Positions 50,500-58,005 of a DNA stretch of 58,005 nucleotides are shown here, piece after piece. The number at the start of each line of letters is the position of its first letter. The first letter of the stretch is position 1. The position numbers were made by a program, and so were the translations under genes. This stretch comes from Lachnospiraceae bacterium (lineage in GTDB: Bacteria > Bacillota > Clostridia > Lachnospirales > Lachnospiraceae), in contig JAFTEC010000137.1 in NCBI GenBank assembly GCA_017453865.1, positions 1 through 58,005 of the forward strand. The letters are read 5' to 3'. The notes below the pieces were generated by a model. It worked only from the letters and a program-made list of their open reading frames with translations. It was not told the origin of the DNA and did not search any database.

Positions 50500-53343
50500 T
50501 TATTCCGCTGTTTTATTTTGCCCCGCATCGTGCCCGATAGGGGCTCGGACCTTTGATCCTGATAACGTCCATAATATCATAAAGAACATAATTATTCCAA
50601 TTATACTGAGGACAGCTCCGGCTCTAAGGAAGGGAGTCTCGTACTTAAGGTAAATACTGTGCTCTCCTTTTGATACCGGCACCGCCATATACATAAGACC
50701 GGCCCTCAGTATCTTTTCCTCCCTTCCGTCTACAAATGCTTTCCAGCCGGTGCTATAGGGGATCGACAGCATTAAAAGCCTGTTCCTGTCGGTCTTTATG
50801 CTTCCCCTTACCGCATCCCGAAGTATCTCTGTATCCGTCATGGTTGTCCTCTTAAGCCCTGCAAGCTTTTCATTTATTGAGGACAGGGGCTGGCTCCGTA
50901 CCTCCAGGGCATCAAAGGAATAAACCCCCGGCTCTCTGAAGGAAATATCAAGGGTCTTATCCCCCGTTCCCGTATCTCCAAGGTTAATAAGGAAATCATG
51001 CCTTCCGCAGTAGTAGTCCTGCCTGTTATTGTAAAATTCGATTATCTGCTCACGTCCGTCAAGGCTTATCATCATGCTGGATGACCCGGGCCTGCCGTCC
51101 GTTTCGTTTTTATCCCTGACCTTCGCCTGTTCATAGGGAGTGAGTCCGGCCCAGGCTCCCTTATCGTACATCTCCCTTTCCTTATAGCCCTGAAACCTCA
51201 GACCCGTGAAGAAAAGATAGGTCTCCGCATTTTCAGTTCCCTCAAAGCTTATGCTCACTCTCGCATTTCTTCTTACGGTAAAGGAATTATCGCTTAGATT
51301 CATGTCTCCCGATTTTTCTATGCCCTTAAGCACATTGACAGAATCATCCGTAAAGGCTGCCTCTTCATATCCGGCACCCTTAAGCGATGCGGCATCCTGA
51401 TCTGAAATGACCGCTCCCGTAAGGAGTGCATTCTGTCTCCCTGTGACCTCCGCCCTGTCAAAGGTGCTTCTCGGGATAAAGCAGTCGACAGCGTATCCCA
51501 GGGGCAGCGCGTTTTCGTTCCTATAAAGCTCCGCATTATTTATGGCGGCTCCGCCGGTCTTATCAAAGCCCGCCGGTATCTCCTTTTCACCCGCCTCTCC
51601 CGCAAAGCAGTATTTTACGGCTGCCAGCGCTTCCAGACCTGCTCTGGACTCCACACCCTCATAGTCATAGTCCTTCGGCCAGTTAAGGTAGAGCGCGTTT
51701 ATAAAATCGGAGATATAGGGGCTGGTAAGCGAGAAATAGTACTGTGTACCCTTGAATCCCGTCTGCACAGAGCTGTTCTGGGTACGCTCGCAGTCATAAA
51801 GCTCGGTCCTGAAGAAGGAATTATCGCCGGTATCATTAAGGGCTGTTAAATAGCTTTCATCATTAAGAAGCATATCGGCTTTATGAAAATCCAGATATTC
51901 GTCCAGCATCCCGTTCTCTGCTGTGGAGTAGGAATACCAGCCGTTAAGGAAGAGGGACAAAAACAGGGCGATAAGTATCGCTCCCTTTTTTAAGCCCCGG
52001 GGTAATTCCCCGTGCATAAGCACCAGCACCAGGATCAGAAGGAGCACCATCGAAAGAAGGGATTCTTCGCTTCGCACAAAGAAAAATGCGGCCCCGAGAT
52101 AGCAAAATACCGCAAGTACCTTTATAAACCACCCCCTCCGTCCGGGATCAAAGCTAAATAACCGGCTTAGCATTGTAGCAGTTACGATGGCGGTTGAAAG
52201 AGCCCAGGCAAAGGTCCAGCGGTTCACCACATAGGCAAAGCCGTTCAGCATAAAGCCGAAAAACGGTATCATTGCAAATACGGTAAGCACCGTGAATCTG
52301 AGCCTCAGCCTTTTTATCTCCTTATCCCCGAAGCTGTCCGTAAAAAGCATAAGCACCGCAAGGGCTCCCACAACGGTAAAGCCCATAAGGGTCCAGCTTC
52401 CCGCTCTCCTGCTTACCATGAAATTTGCCGAAAGCTGCAGGTAATGCTTTATCGGATAAAGAAGAGGCACATACTTATCGGCCGCAAAACGTCCGGATGA
52501 AAAAAACACGCTTAAAACCGGCAGGAGTATCACCGCAGACAGGAGAAAGGCATTGATCCCGTACAGCAAAAATTCCGCGAAACGCTTTAACAGATCGGTC
52601 AAATAGGTCTTTAGGCCCTGTTTTTCGCTGTAACGGTCTCTTTCCTCTGAAATAAATTTATGAATGATGTAAAAGACCGCGAGCAGGATCTCCATATAGA
52701 GAAAATAAAAATTCGCCGCCGCCGCAGCCGCCACGGACAGAATAAAAATAACAGGTGATTTATGTTCGAATATCCTGTCTATACCGTAGATCATCCAGGG
52801 GAAATAGCACACCGGTATCATAAATATCCCGTGCATCAGCCCGAGCACCAGAGCAAAGCCGGAAAAACAGTATATCATTGCTCCGATCAGCGTAGAAAAA
52901 CGGCTGTTACCTCTATTCAGAGAGATAAGTGAAAATCCGAGACCTCCCAAAAAGGACCGGAGGAAGAAAAGAAAGGCATAAAAAAACTCCATAAACCTGA
53001 GGGGCACGAACACCGAAAGAAGCGTAAGCGGGTCACCTATGGCGTAATAATGGAAGGTTGTTATGATATCCGAGCCGTAGCCCACGGAATGATCCCACAT
53101 CGGAAGAGAGAGCCTGTGATCCCTCAGAAGCACGGAAAACAGCTTCTTTAAATACTTTGCATAATAGAGAAGTCCGTTATAATGCTGCTTCAGGCCGTCC
53201 TGCTGCCAGATAAAGCTTTTATGGAATACGGGAAAATACCAGAACAGGAGTAAGGCTGTAAAACAGAAAAAAAGAATATAGGAAAGAAGATAGGCATACC
53301 TTTTTTCCCTGTAATTTTTGTATAAAGAGTAGATCCTGCTCAT
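50500..53343 (-). CDS. YfhO-like membrane glycosyltransferase
   Basis: This 947-residue protein is a paralogue of the N-terminal part of the fusion at 15351 (WQQDGLKQHY, GYGSDIITTFHYY, AIGDPLT). About 12 N-terminal helices are followed by an extracytoplasmic region (about 480-880) and a final helix. It would use a polyprenyl-linked sugar outside the cell, perhaps to decorate teichoic acid. It has no GDPD domains and overlaps the HAD gene by four bases. Confidence 0.88.
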   Translation of the reverse strand: MSRIYSLYKNYREKRYAYLLSYILFFCFTALLLFWYFPVFHKSFIWQQDGLKQHYNGLLYYAKYLKKLFSVLLRDHRLSLPMWDHSVGYGSDIITTFHYYAIGDPLTLLSVFVPLRFMEFFYAFLFFLRSFLGGLGFSLISLNRGNSRFSTLIGAMIYCFSGFALVLGLMHGIFMIPVCYFPWMIYGIDRIFEHKSPVIFILSVAAAAAANFYFLYMEILLAVFYIIHKFISEERDRYSEKQGLKTYLTDLLKRFAEFLLYGINAFLLSAVILLPVLSVFFSSGRFAADKYVPLLYPIKHYLQLSANFMVSRRAGSWTLMGFTVVGALAVLMLFTDSFGDKEIKRLRLRFTVLTVFAMIPFFGFMLNGFAYVVNRWTFAWALSTAIVTATMLSRLFSFDPGRRGWFIKVLAVFCYLGAAFFFVRSEESLLSMVLLLILVLVLMHGELPRGLKKGAILIALFLSLFLNGWYSYSTAENGMLDEYLDFHKADMLLNDESYLTALNDTGDNSFFRTELYDCERTQNSSVQTGFKGTQYYFSLTSPYISDFINALYLNWPKDYDYEGVESRAGLEALAAVKYCFAGEAGEKEIPAGFDKTGGAAINNAELYRNENALPLGYAVDCFIPRSTFDRAEVTGRQNALLTGAVISDQDAASLKGAGYEEAAFTDDSVNVLKGIEKSGDMNLSDNSFTVRRNARVSISFEGTENAETYLFFTGLRFQGYKEREMYDKGAWAGLTPYEQAKVRDKNETDGRPGSSSMMISLDGREQIIEFYNNRQDYYCGRHDFLINLGDTGTGDKTLDISFREPGVYSFDALEVRSQPLSSINEKLAGLKRTTMTDTEILRDAVRGSIKTDRNRLLMLSIPYSTGWKAFVDGREEKILRAGLMYMAVPVSKGEHSIYLKYETPFLRAGAVLSIIGIIMFFMILWTLSGSKVRAPIGHDAGQNKTAE

Positions 53344-54032
53344 GCTTTCTTCTGATACGCTGTGATGATCTCGTAAACATCCGCCGGGGATGCTGCAGTT
53401 CCGATATTCGGATATTCATCCACATCAGACCTTGTCTTAAAGCCGAAGCCGTAGGTCACCCCGATAAAGAGGCATCCGGCCTTTTCAGCCCCCTCGGAAT
53501 CATAACATGTGTCTCCTATCAGTACAGCCTCAGCTGTATCGATCCCGAAGCGTTCACAGCTCATTCGTATGGTATCGTCCTTCTTAATATTATCTTTGGC
53601 ATCTGTTCCGACTATACTGTCAAAAACGCTCTCGAGAGCATATCGTCTTACTATCCTCTCGGCCATATCCTGTTTTTTAAGGGTGCACACGCCTTCCGGG
53701 AGGCCGTCATCCTTAAGCTTCATCAGGGTTTCTTTTAATCCGTCATAGGGATCGCAGAGCTCCACATAGCCCTTTTCCCTGTAAAGCTCCCTGAAGAGGT
53801 CCGCGAACTTCGCTGCCTCTTCCCCTGAGATCCCGAGATGATCCCTGAAGCCGTATTGTATGGGCGGACCTATGAAATTATCGATGACTCCGGGCTCCAA
53901 TGCAGGAAAACCCTTTATTTCAAGAGTCTCTCCCACAGCCCTTTCTATACCGGGCTTGGTATTAAAAAGGGTTCCGTCCATATCCCAGAGGACCGCCTTA
54001 ATTGCCTTTTCTCCATCTGTTTTGGTTGACAT
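53340..54032 (-). CDS. HAD-family phosphatase (Gph-like)
   Basis: This 230-residue enzyme has the HAD motif WDMDGTLFNT near residue 15-24, a helical cap, CTLKKQ and the late IGDTCYDSEGAEKAG. It would remove phosphate from a small sugar or acid; phosphoglycolate phosphatase and sugar phosphatases share this layout. Its place before YfhO suggests a sugar-phosphate substrate. Confidence 0.88.
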   Translation of the reverse strand: MSTKTDGEKAIKAVLWDMDGTLFNTKPGIERAVGETLEIKGFPALEPGVIDNFIGPPIQYGFRDHLGISGEEAAKFADLFRELYREKGYVELCDPYDGLKETLMKLKDDGLPEGVCTLKKQDMAERIVRRYALESVFDSIVGTDAKDNIKKDDTIRMSCERFGIDTAEAVLIGDTCYDSEGAEKAGCLFIGVTYGFGFKTRSDVDEYPNIGTAASPADVYEIITAYQKKA

Positions 54033-54039
54033 AACACCT

Positions 54040-54065
54040 CATTCGTCACTGTCATTCGTCACTGT
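54040..54065. repeat. 13-bp tandem duplication at the aldolase stop
   Basis: CATTCGTCACTGT occurs twice in a row (54040-54052 and 54053-54065), and its beginning is repeated again at 54066. On the minus strand the unit contains TGA codons in more than one frame, right at the aldolase stop and before the HAD start. It probably arose by slippage. Confidence 0.8.
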
Positions 54066-55672
54066 CATTCTTCATATCTGGAGGGAGTGATAAAGCTTAT
54101 TTCCATTCTCTCCCTTAGCTTCCGGATCACATCCGCCGTATAGGAATTGAGCTTTATGGCATAATCGGCTGCAAATTCATACTCCATTGCGGGCTCGCTG
54201 TAATTCTTCCCTCTTTCCTGAACATAGCCGTCAAAGCCCGCGAGATAGGCTGTCTTCACAGCGGTCTTATCAAGGAGACGGAGAAACATGGGAAGGGAAT
54301 TATCCGGTATATCGAAGCTCTCGTCTATAAGGGAGGAGTAATCCAGATTGTAGTCAAAGCCCTCCTTCGCCGCCGTGACGTTGCTGGTGGCGATTACAGG
54401 TATCTGAACTGCCCCGTCCTTTTTTTCGAGCCTTGAAGAAAGCTGCATATACCTCTTACTGTTACTCAAAAAGAGCAGATCCGGATCATACTCATCCGGC
54501 AGGAAATTAATGGATATTATCAGCGGGTCATATTCCCCGATAAAGTCATCTATCTCCTTTTTCCGGCTGTGTACGGAGGGTGCCGGTCCAAGGACAAGCA
54601 CGGGACCTCCGGCTTGGAAAACGTTTTTTAGTCTCTCTATGTCGCCCTCATCGTTTATCTCGTTCTTCTGGTATTCCACGTAGAGCTTCTCGATATACGA
54701 CTTATTAAAGGCAAGACTCTCATCCTCTTCTATCCTTGAGAGTATGTCATCGATCTGTTTAACGGACAGTGTCTTTTTCTGCAGAAGGTACTGGGCGTAC
54801 TTCGGGTGGCAGTCGTTGCTGGCACAGAGGAAATACTGCATTTGATAGCCCCAGGGTGATTTTTCATATATCTTCATTACCCCTGTGTCTATCATTTCAA
54901 GGATCTGGCTCGTATGATAATTGCTCCCCCGGTTCTCATTGAGATATGCGGTAAGAAGCTCCAGGGGGCAGTTTCCGGCAGACTTTCCCATACCGTAGGC
55001 TGAGCCGTCTATAATAATATCCCTGTCGCTCTCTGCCTCCATAAGGGCTACGGAATTTGAAAACGCAAGCTGGAAATTATTGTGGGCGTGGTAGCCTATC
55101 CTTATCCCCTTCTTAAGCCTTCCGTCGATAAGGTCAAAGATATGGAGAAGATGGCTTCTGTCAAGAAGACCGTAGGTATCGACTATATACATTGCAAAGG
55201 GCTCAAGGCGGTTCATCTCATCCACCAGCTCCTTCATTTCATCGTCGTCGTAGCCCGTTACCGATACCGGCTGGGCCCCGACGAGATAGCCCTTTTCCTT
55301 CAGCCTTCGGCAGAAATCAAGAGCCTCATACCTTGTCTTTTTCTTTATCATAACCCTGATGCCGTCGATCTCGGAATCCGCCGCATCCTTGATCCTTGAA
55401 ATATCACAGGTCCCGTAGTCTATCATGGCAAAGATCCTGGAGCTGCCATGGTCAAGCCCCTTAATAAGTCTGTCCATACCTTCGGAATCCGGAGTAATGC
55501 TGCGGTCCGGGTCAAACTCCTCACGCTCGTCAATAAAGCCCGCTTCGATATAATCTATTCCCGCGGAAACCGACCTCTCGAAGAGATTTGCTATATCCCC
55601 CCGTCCGAAACGCCATTCATTTATAAACCCTCCGTCCCGGAGAGTGCAGTCCAGAAGCTCTGTCTTTTTCAT
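54065..55672 (-). CDS. DRE-TIM aldolase fused to an unrecognised Rossmann-like domain
   Basis: This 535-residue protein has an aldolase/HMGL-type domain at about 1-340: LDCTLRDGGF at the start, an HAHNN metal site, and AYGMGKSAGN. Such enzymes form or break C-C bonds next to pyruvate with a divalent metal. The added C-terminal part (about 350-535) begins VLVLGPAPSVHSRKKEID and looks like a nucleotide-binding fold, faintly similar to MptE/DUF115 or GT42-type domains. It is between the E1 dehydrase and HAD genes, so a role in making a branched or extended sugar is likely but not proven. Confidence 0.82.
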   Translation of the reverse strand: MKKTELLDCTLRDGGFINEWRFGRGDIANLFERSVSAGIDYIEAGFIDEREEFDPDRSITPDSEGMDRLIKGLDHGSSRIFAMIDYGTCDISRIKDAADSEIDGIRVMIKKKTRYEALDFCRRLKEKGYLVGAQPVSVTGYDDDEMKELVDEMNRLEPFAMYIVDTYGLLDRSHLLHIFDLIDGRLKKGIRIGYHAHNNFQLAFSNSVALMEAESDRDIIIDGSAYGMGKSAGNCPLELLTAYLNENRGSNYHTSQILEMIDTGVMKIYEKSPWGYQMQYFLCASNDCHPKYAQYLLQKKTLSVKQIDDILSRIEEDESLAFNKSYIEKLYVEYQKNEINDEGDIERLKNVFQAGGPVLVLGPAPSVHSRKKEIDDFIGEYDPLIISINFLPDEYDPDLLFLSNSKRYMQLSSRLEKKDGAVQIPVIATSNVTAAKEGFDYNLDYSSLIDESFDIPDNSLPMFLRLLDKTAVKTAYLAGFDGYVQERGKNYSEPAMEYEFAADYAIKLNSYTADVIRKLRERMEISFITPSRYEE

Positions 55673-57027
55673 CAGCTGTTTTCTACCGCCTCATGTATTA
55701 CCCTTATCATCCTGTCTAGCCGTGCCTCATCCATTCCCGGGTAAAGCCCTGTCCAGAAGGTATCATTCATTATCCTGTCCGTATTATCAAGCCCCCCTAC
55801 GACACGGTAGGCGCTGCTATCTCCTCTTATATCATCAAAGCAGGGGTGCTTTATCAGGTTTCCCGAAAAGAGCATACGGGTCTGAATCCTTTCATCCTCT
55901 ATGTATTGAACGATTCTTTTCCTTGAAAAACCTGTTTTTACGGTAAGCAGAAATCCAAACCAGGATGGCCTTGAATTCTCCGCAGCCTCGGGAAGTATGA
56001 AAACATCACTTAGATCCTTAAGACCCTCATAAAGAATCTCAAAATTCTCCCTTCTTCTTTTCACAAAAGAAGGGAATTTCTTTAACTGTGCCAGTCCCAC
56101 TGCTGCCTGCATATCGGTAGCTTTAAGGTTGTAGCCGAAGTGGGAGTACACGTATTTATGGTCGTAGCCCTCGGGAAGGAGTCCGTATCTCCCGTCGTAC
56201 CGATGCCCGCAGGAATTGTCAACTCCCGGAGGACAGCTGCAGTCACGCCCCCAGTCACGGATGGATCTTGAGATCTTATGGAGCAGCGGATCATCGGTGT
56301 ATACCGCCCCGCCCTCTCCCATTGTCATATGATGGGGCGGGTAAAAGGATGAGGTTCCGATATCTCCGACTGTTCCGGTAAGCCTTTCTTTTCCGTCAAG
56401 CTCATATACCGAGCCCAGCGCATCGCAGTTATCCTCAATGAGCCAGAGACCATGCCTGTCACAGAAATCCTTTACACTCCTTAGATCAAAGGGGTTCCCA
56501 AGAGTATGGGCGAGCATTACCGCCTTTGTCTTTTCCGAATACGCATCCTCAAGCCTTGTTACGTCAATATTGTATCCCGGAATCGTAACATCGACGAAGA
56601 CCGGGACTGCTCCGTACTGGATGATGGGCGCGACCGTGGTGGGAAAGCCCGCTGCCACGGTAATGACCTCGTCTCCCCGCCTGATCCTTCTTTCCTTTAA
56701 AAGCGGACTTGTCAGGGTCATAAAGGCAAGAAGATTCGCGCTGGAACCGGAGTTGACTATTGATACATACCTTAGCCCCAGATACTCCGCAAAGCTTTTT
56801 TCAAATTCCGCGGTGTAATGCCCCGCAGTAAGCCAGAATTCCAGGGAGGAATCAACGAGCTTCGTTATCTCCTCCGCATCATAAACACGCCCTGCATAGG
56901 GGATCCTGTCACCCTCTTTGTAGGGCTTTTTCTCCTCGTGATATTTTTTTGCGTATTCCCGGACGATCCCAAGGATCTTTTCCCGGGCTTCCTTTTCACT
57001 TAAGTTATCGAAATTCATAATTGTCAT
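55672..57027 (-). CDS. rfbH: CDP-4-keto-6-deoxyglucose 3-dehydrase (E1/RfbH)
   Basis: This 451-residue DegT-fold enzyme is the PMP and [2Fe-2S] dehydrase that removes the 3-OH to start 3,6-dideoxyhexose synthesis. The usual PLP Lys is replaced by His (H232, in FYPPHHMTMGEGG) as in E1. The cluster cysteines fit C201, C263, C265 and C273 (C-x61-C-x-C-x7-C; Yersinia E1 has x57). It overlaps rfbG by four bases and is itself overlapped by the aldolase gene. The partner reductase E3 is not in the window. Met4 is another possible start. Confidence 0.93.
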   Translation of the reverse strand: MTIMNFDNLSEKEAREKILGIVREYAKKYHEEKKPYKEGDRIPYAGRVYDAEEITKLVDSSLEFWLTAGHYTAEFEKSFAEYLGLRYVSIVNSGSSANLLAFMTLTSPLLKERRIRRGDEVITVAAGFPTTVAPIIQYGAVPVFVDVTIPGYNIDVTRLEDAYSEKTKAVMLAHTLGNPFDLRSVKDFCDRHGLWLIEDNCDALGSVYELDGKERLTGTVGDIGTSSFYPPHHMTMGEGGAVYTDDPLLHKISRSIRDWGRDCSCPPGVDNSCGHRYDGRYGLLPEGYDHKYVYSHFGYNLKATDMQAAVGLAQLKKFPSFVKRRRENFEILYEGLKDLSDVFILPEAAENSRPSWFGFLLTVKTGFSRKRIVQYIEDERIQTRMLFSGNLIKHPCFDDIRGDSSAYRVVGGLDNTDRIMNDTFWTGLYPGMDEARLDRMIRVIHEAVENS

Positions 57028-58005
57028 CCCGGGCGCAGCGAAGGATCCTTCCCTTCACGCAGGTATTCGTCTATCTGCCTGAAAAGCTCCTTCCTCACAT
57101 CGCCCTTCTCAACATAGATCCTGCTCCATTTCACGGTGTTTTTTACCGCAGCCTCCACATTCCAGATACTTCTCCATCCAAGCTTTTTCTTTAATCTGCT
57201 GCAATCCAGCTTTAAGAAAGCTGCCTCATGAGGTCCTCCGTCACTTCTCACCTCAGTCTCAAGACCGTCTCCCCACTCCCGGCAGAAGATCTCTGCAAGC
57301 TCCCCGGCAGTTTTAACGTCGCTAAGCTCCGGTCCCACATTGTAGAAGTCAGCATACTCCGGATCCTCATACTGCCTTGCCGCTATATCCGCATAAACCG
57401 TGACCGGCTCCAGCACATGCTGGAAGGGACGTGTCGAAGCGGGATTCCTTATTATCACCTTTTCCTGCCTCTCCGCTGCCCTTACGCAGTCCGGGATAAG
57501 CCTGTCAGAGGCAAAGTCGCCGCCTCCTATGACATTTCCGGCCCTTGCCGTTGAAACCCGGGGTCCCGCCCCGTCACTAAAGAAGCTCTTTATATAGCTG
57601 TGGGTAACAAGCTCCGAACAGGACTTGCTGTTCGAATACGGATCATAGCCGTCCAGGGGCATATCCTCCGTAAATGCCTTATCCTCATCATTATTCAGGT
57701 AAACCTTGTCCGTTGTGACATTTAAAACACTCCTCACAGAGTCCGTTTTCCTCACACACTCCAGAAGGTTTACGGTTCCCATCACATTTGTTTCGTAGGT
57801 AAGTCTTGGCTCACGGTAGGAGGTACGGACTATGGGCTGCGCCGCCAGGTGAAAGACAATTTCGGGCTTTGTCTCCTTAAATACCTTCAAAAGCCCTTCA
57901 TAGTCCCTGACATCCCCGATATGATGATCCACATCCTTTTCGAGTTTACATAACTCGAAAAGAGAGGGGTCCGTTGGCGGCTCCAGAGAATAACCTGTGA
58001 CCAAA
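57024..58005 (-). CDS. rfbG: CDP-glucose 4,6-dehydratase, N-terminus cut by window edge
   Basis: The visible part has 326 residues and runs off the right end, so the start lies outside. The first residues VTGYSLEPPTDPSLFE continue a dehydratase N-terminus, followed by HLAAQPIVRTSYREP, VTTDKVY, the Tyr/Lys motif YSNSK and RAGNVIGGGD. It converts CDP-glucose to CDP-4-keto-6-deoxyglucose, the substrate of the next enzyme, RfbH. A glucose-1-phosphate cytidylyltransferase (rfbF) is expected just beyond the edge. Confidence 0.93.
   Translation of the reverse strand, partial: LVTGYSLEPPTDPSLFELCKLEKDVDHHIGDVRDYEGLLKVFKETKPEIVFHLAAQPIVRTSYREPRLTYETNVMGTVNLLECVRKTDSVRSVLNVTTDKVYLNNDEDKAFTEDMPLDGYDPYSNSKSCSELVTHSYIKSFFSDGAGPRVSTARAGNVIGGGDFASDRLIPDCVRAAERQEKVIIRNPASTRPFQHVLEPVTVYADIAARQYEDPEYADFYNVGPELSDVKTAGELAEIFCREWGDGLETEVRSDGGPHEAAFLKLDCSRLKKKLGWRSIWNVEAAVKNTVKWSRIYVEKGDVRKELFRQIDEYLREGKDPSLRPG

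Noticed and set aside
1..58005. CRISPR array, transposon, integrase or tRNA genes
   Set aside because: I saw no regularly spaced repeats, no transposase or integrase motifs, and no cloverleaf-like tRNA sequence; a tRNA search program was not available.

Overview
The window looks like part of a chromosome of an anaerobic Firmicute, most likely a Lachnospiraceae relative (Butyrivibrio-like). This is an inference from protein style: pyruvate phosphate dikinase, YfhO and LtaS-type enzymes, MBOAT/SGNH pairs, AAGGAGG ribosome binding sites and sigma-A promoters. No rRNA or marker gene is present to prove it. I saw no tRNA, insertion sequence, integrase or CRISPR array.

Region 1 (1-11.8 kb) is mostly housekeeping and cell-envelope genes. 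It holds rpsT, a secreted M6 metalloprotease, an SH3/NlpC-P60 murein hydrolase with a WalR-like box, two unrecognised cytosolic proteins transcribed divergently, ppdK, and a CotH-kinase-like membrane protein. Most terminators and promoters that can be recognised are here.

Region 2 (11.7-28.3 kb, minus strand) reads as one long operon from a divergent promoter region at 28.26-28.39 kb. In transcription order it encodes a QueC-like PP-loop ATPase, a radical SAM protein, a GT-C membrane glycosyltransferase, a GT-B-like transferase, the three nonulosonate (sialic-acid-type) enzymes NeuB, NeuC and NeuA, a WbpP-like epimerase, a YfhO protein fused to two GDPD domains, and two tandem LtaS-type polymerases of equal length. 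The plus-strand gene across the promoter is a TupA-like ATP-grasp.

Region 3 (29.3-32.8 kb) is an SsuABC-type ABC importer with an Asp/Glu racemase, under its own promoter.

Region 4 (32.8-58.0 kb, minus strand) is a second long polysaccharide operon entering from beyond the right edge. It starts with a CDP-hexose branch: RfbG (cut by the edge), the RfbH/E1 dehydrase, a fused aldolase, HAD phosphatase, YfhO and a YerE-like ThDP enzyme. Next come a DPM1-type and a GT8 glycosyltransferase. They are followed by a compact acyl-transfer module of MBOAT, SGNH, FkbH, methyltransferase, MaoC, SDR and acyl carrier protein. It ends with GT2, a UDP-HexNAc dehydrogenase, a second QueC-like PP-loop ATPase, Wzx, GT2 and CapA.

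Together, regions 2-4 appear to build, export and decorate an acidic surface glycan, probably with sialic-acid-like, uronic-acid and branched 6-deoxy sugars, alongside a glycosylated polyglycerolphosphate polymer. The most novel feature is a Dlt-like decoration system (39.56-46.60 kb) in which the usual DltA adenylating enzyme seems to be replaced by an FkbH glyceryl-ACP loader plus reductase, dehydratase and methyltransferase. Close behind are the YfhO-GDPD-GDPD fusion and the twin QueC-like ATPases.
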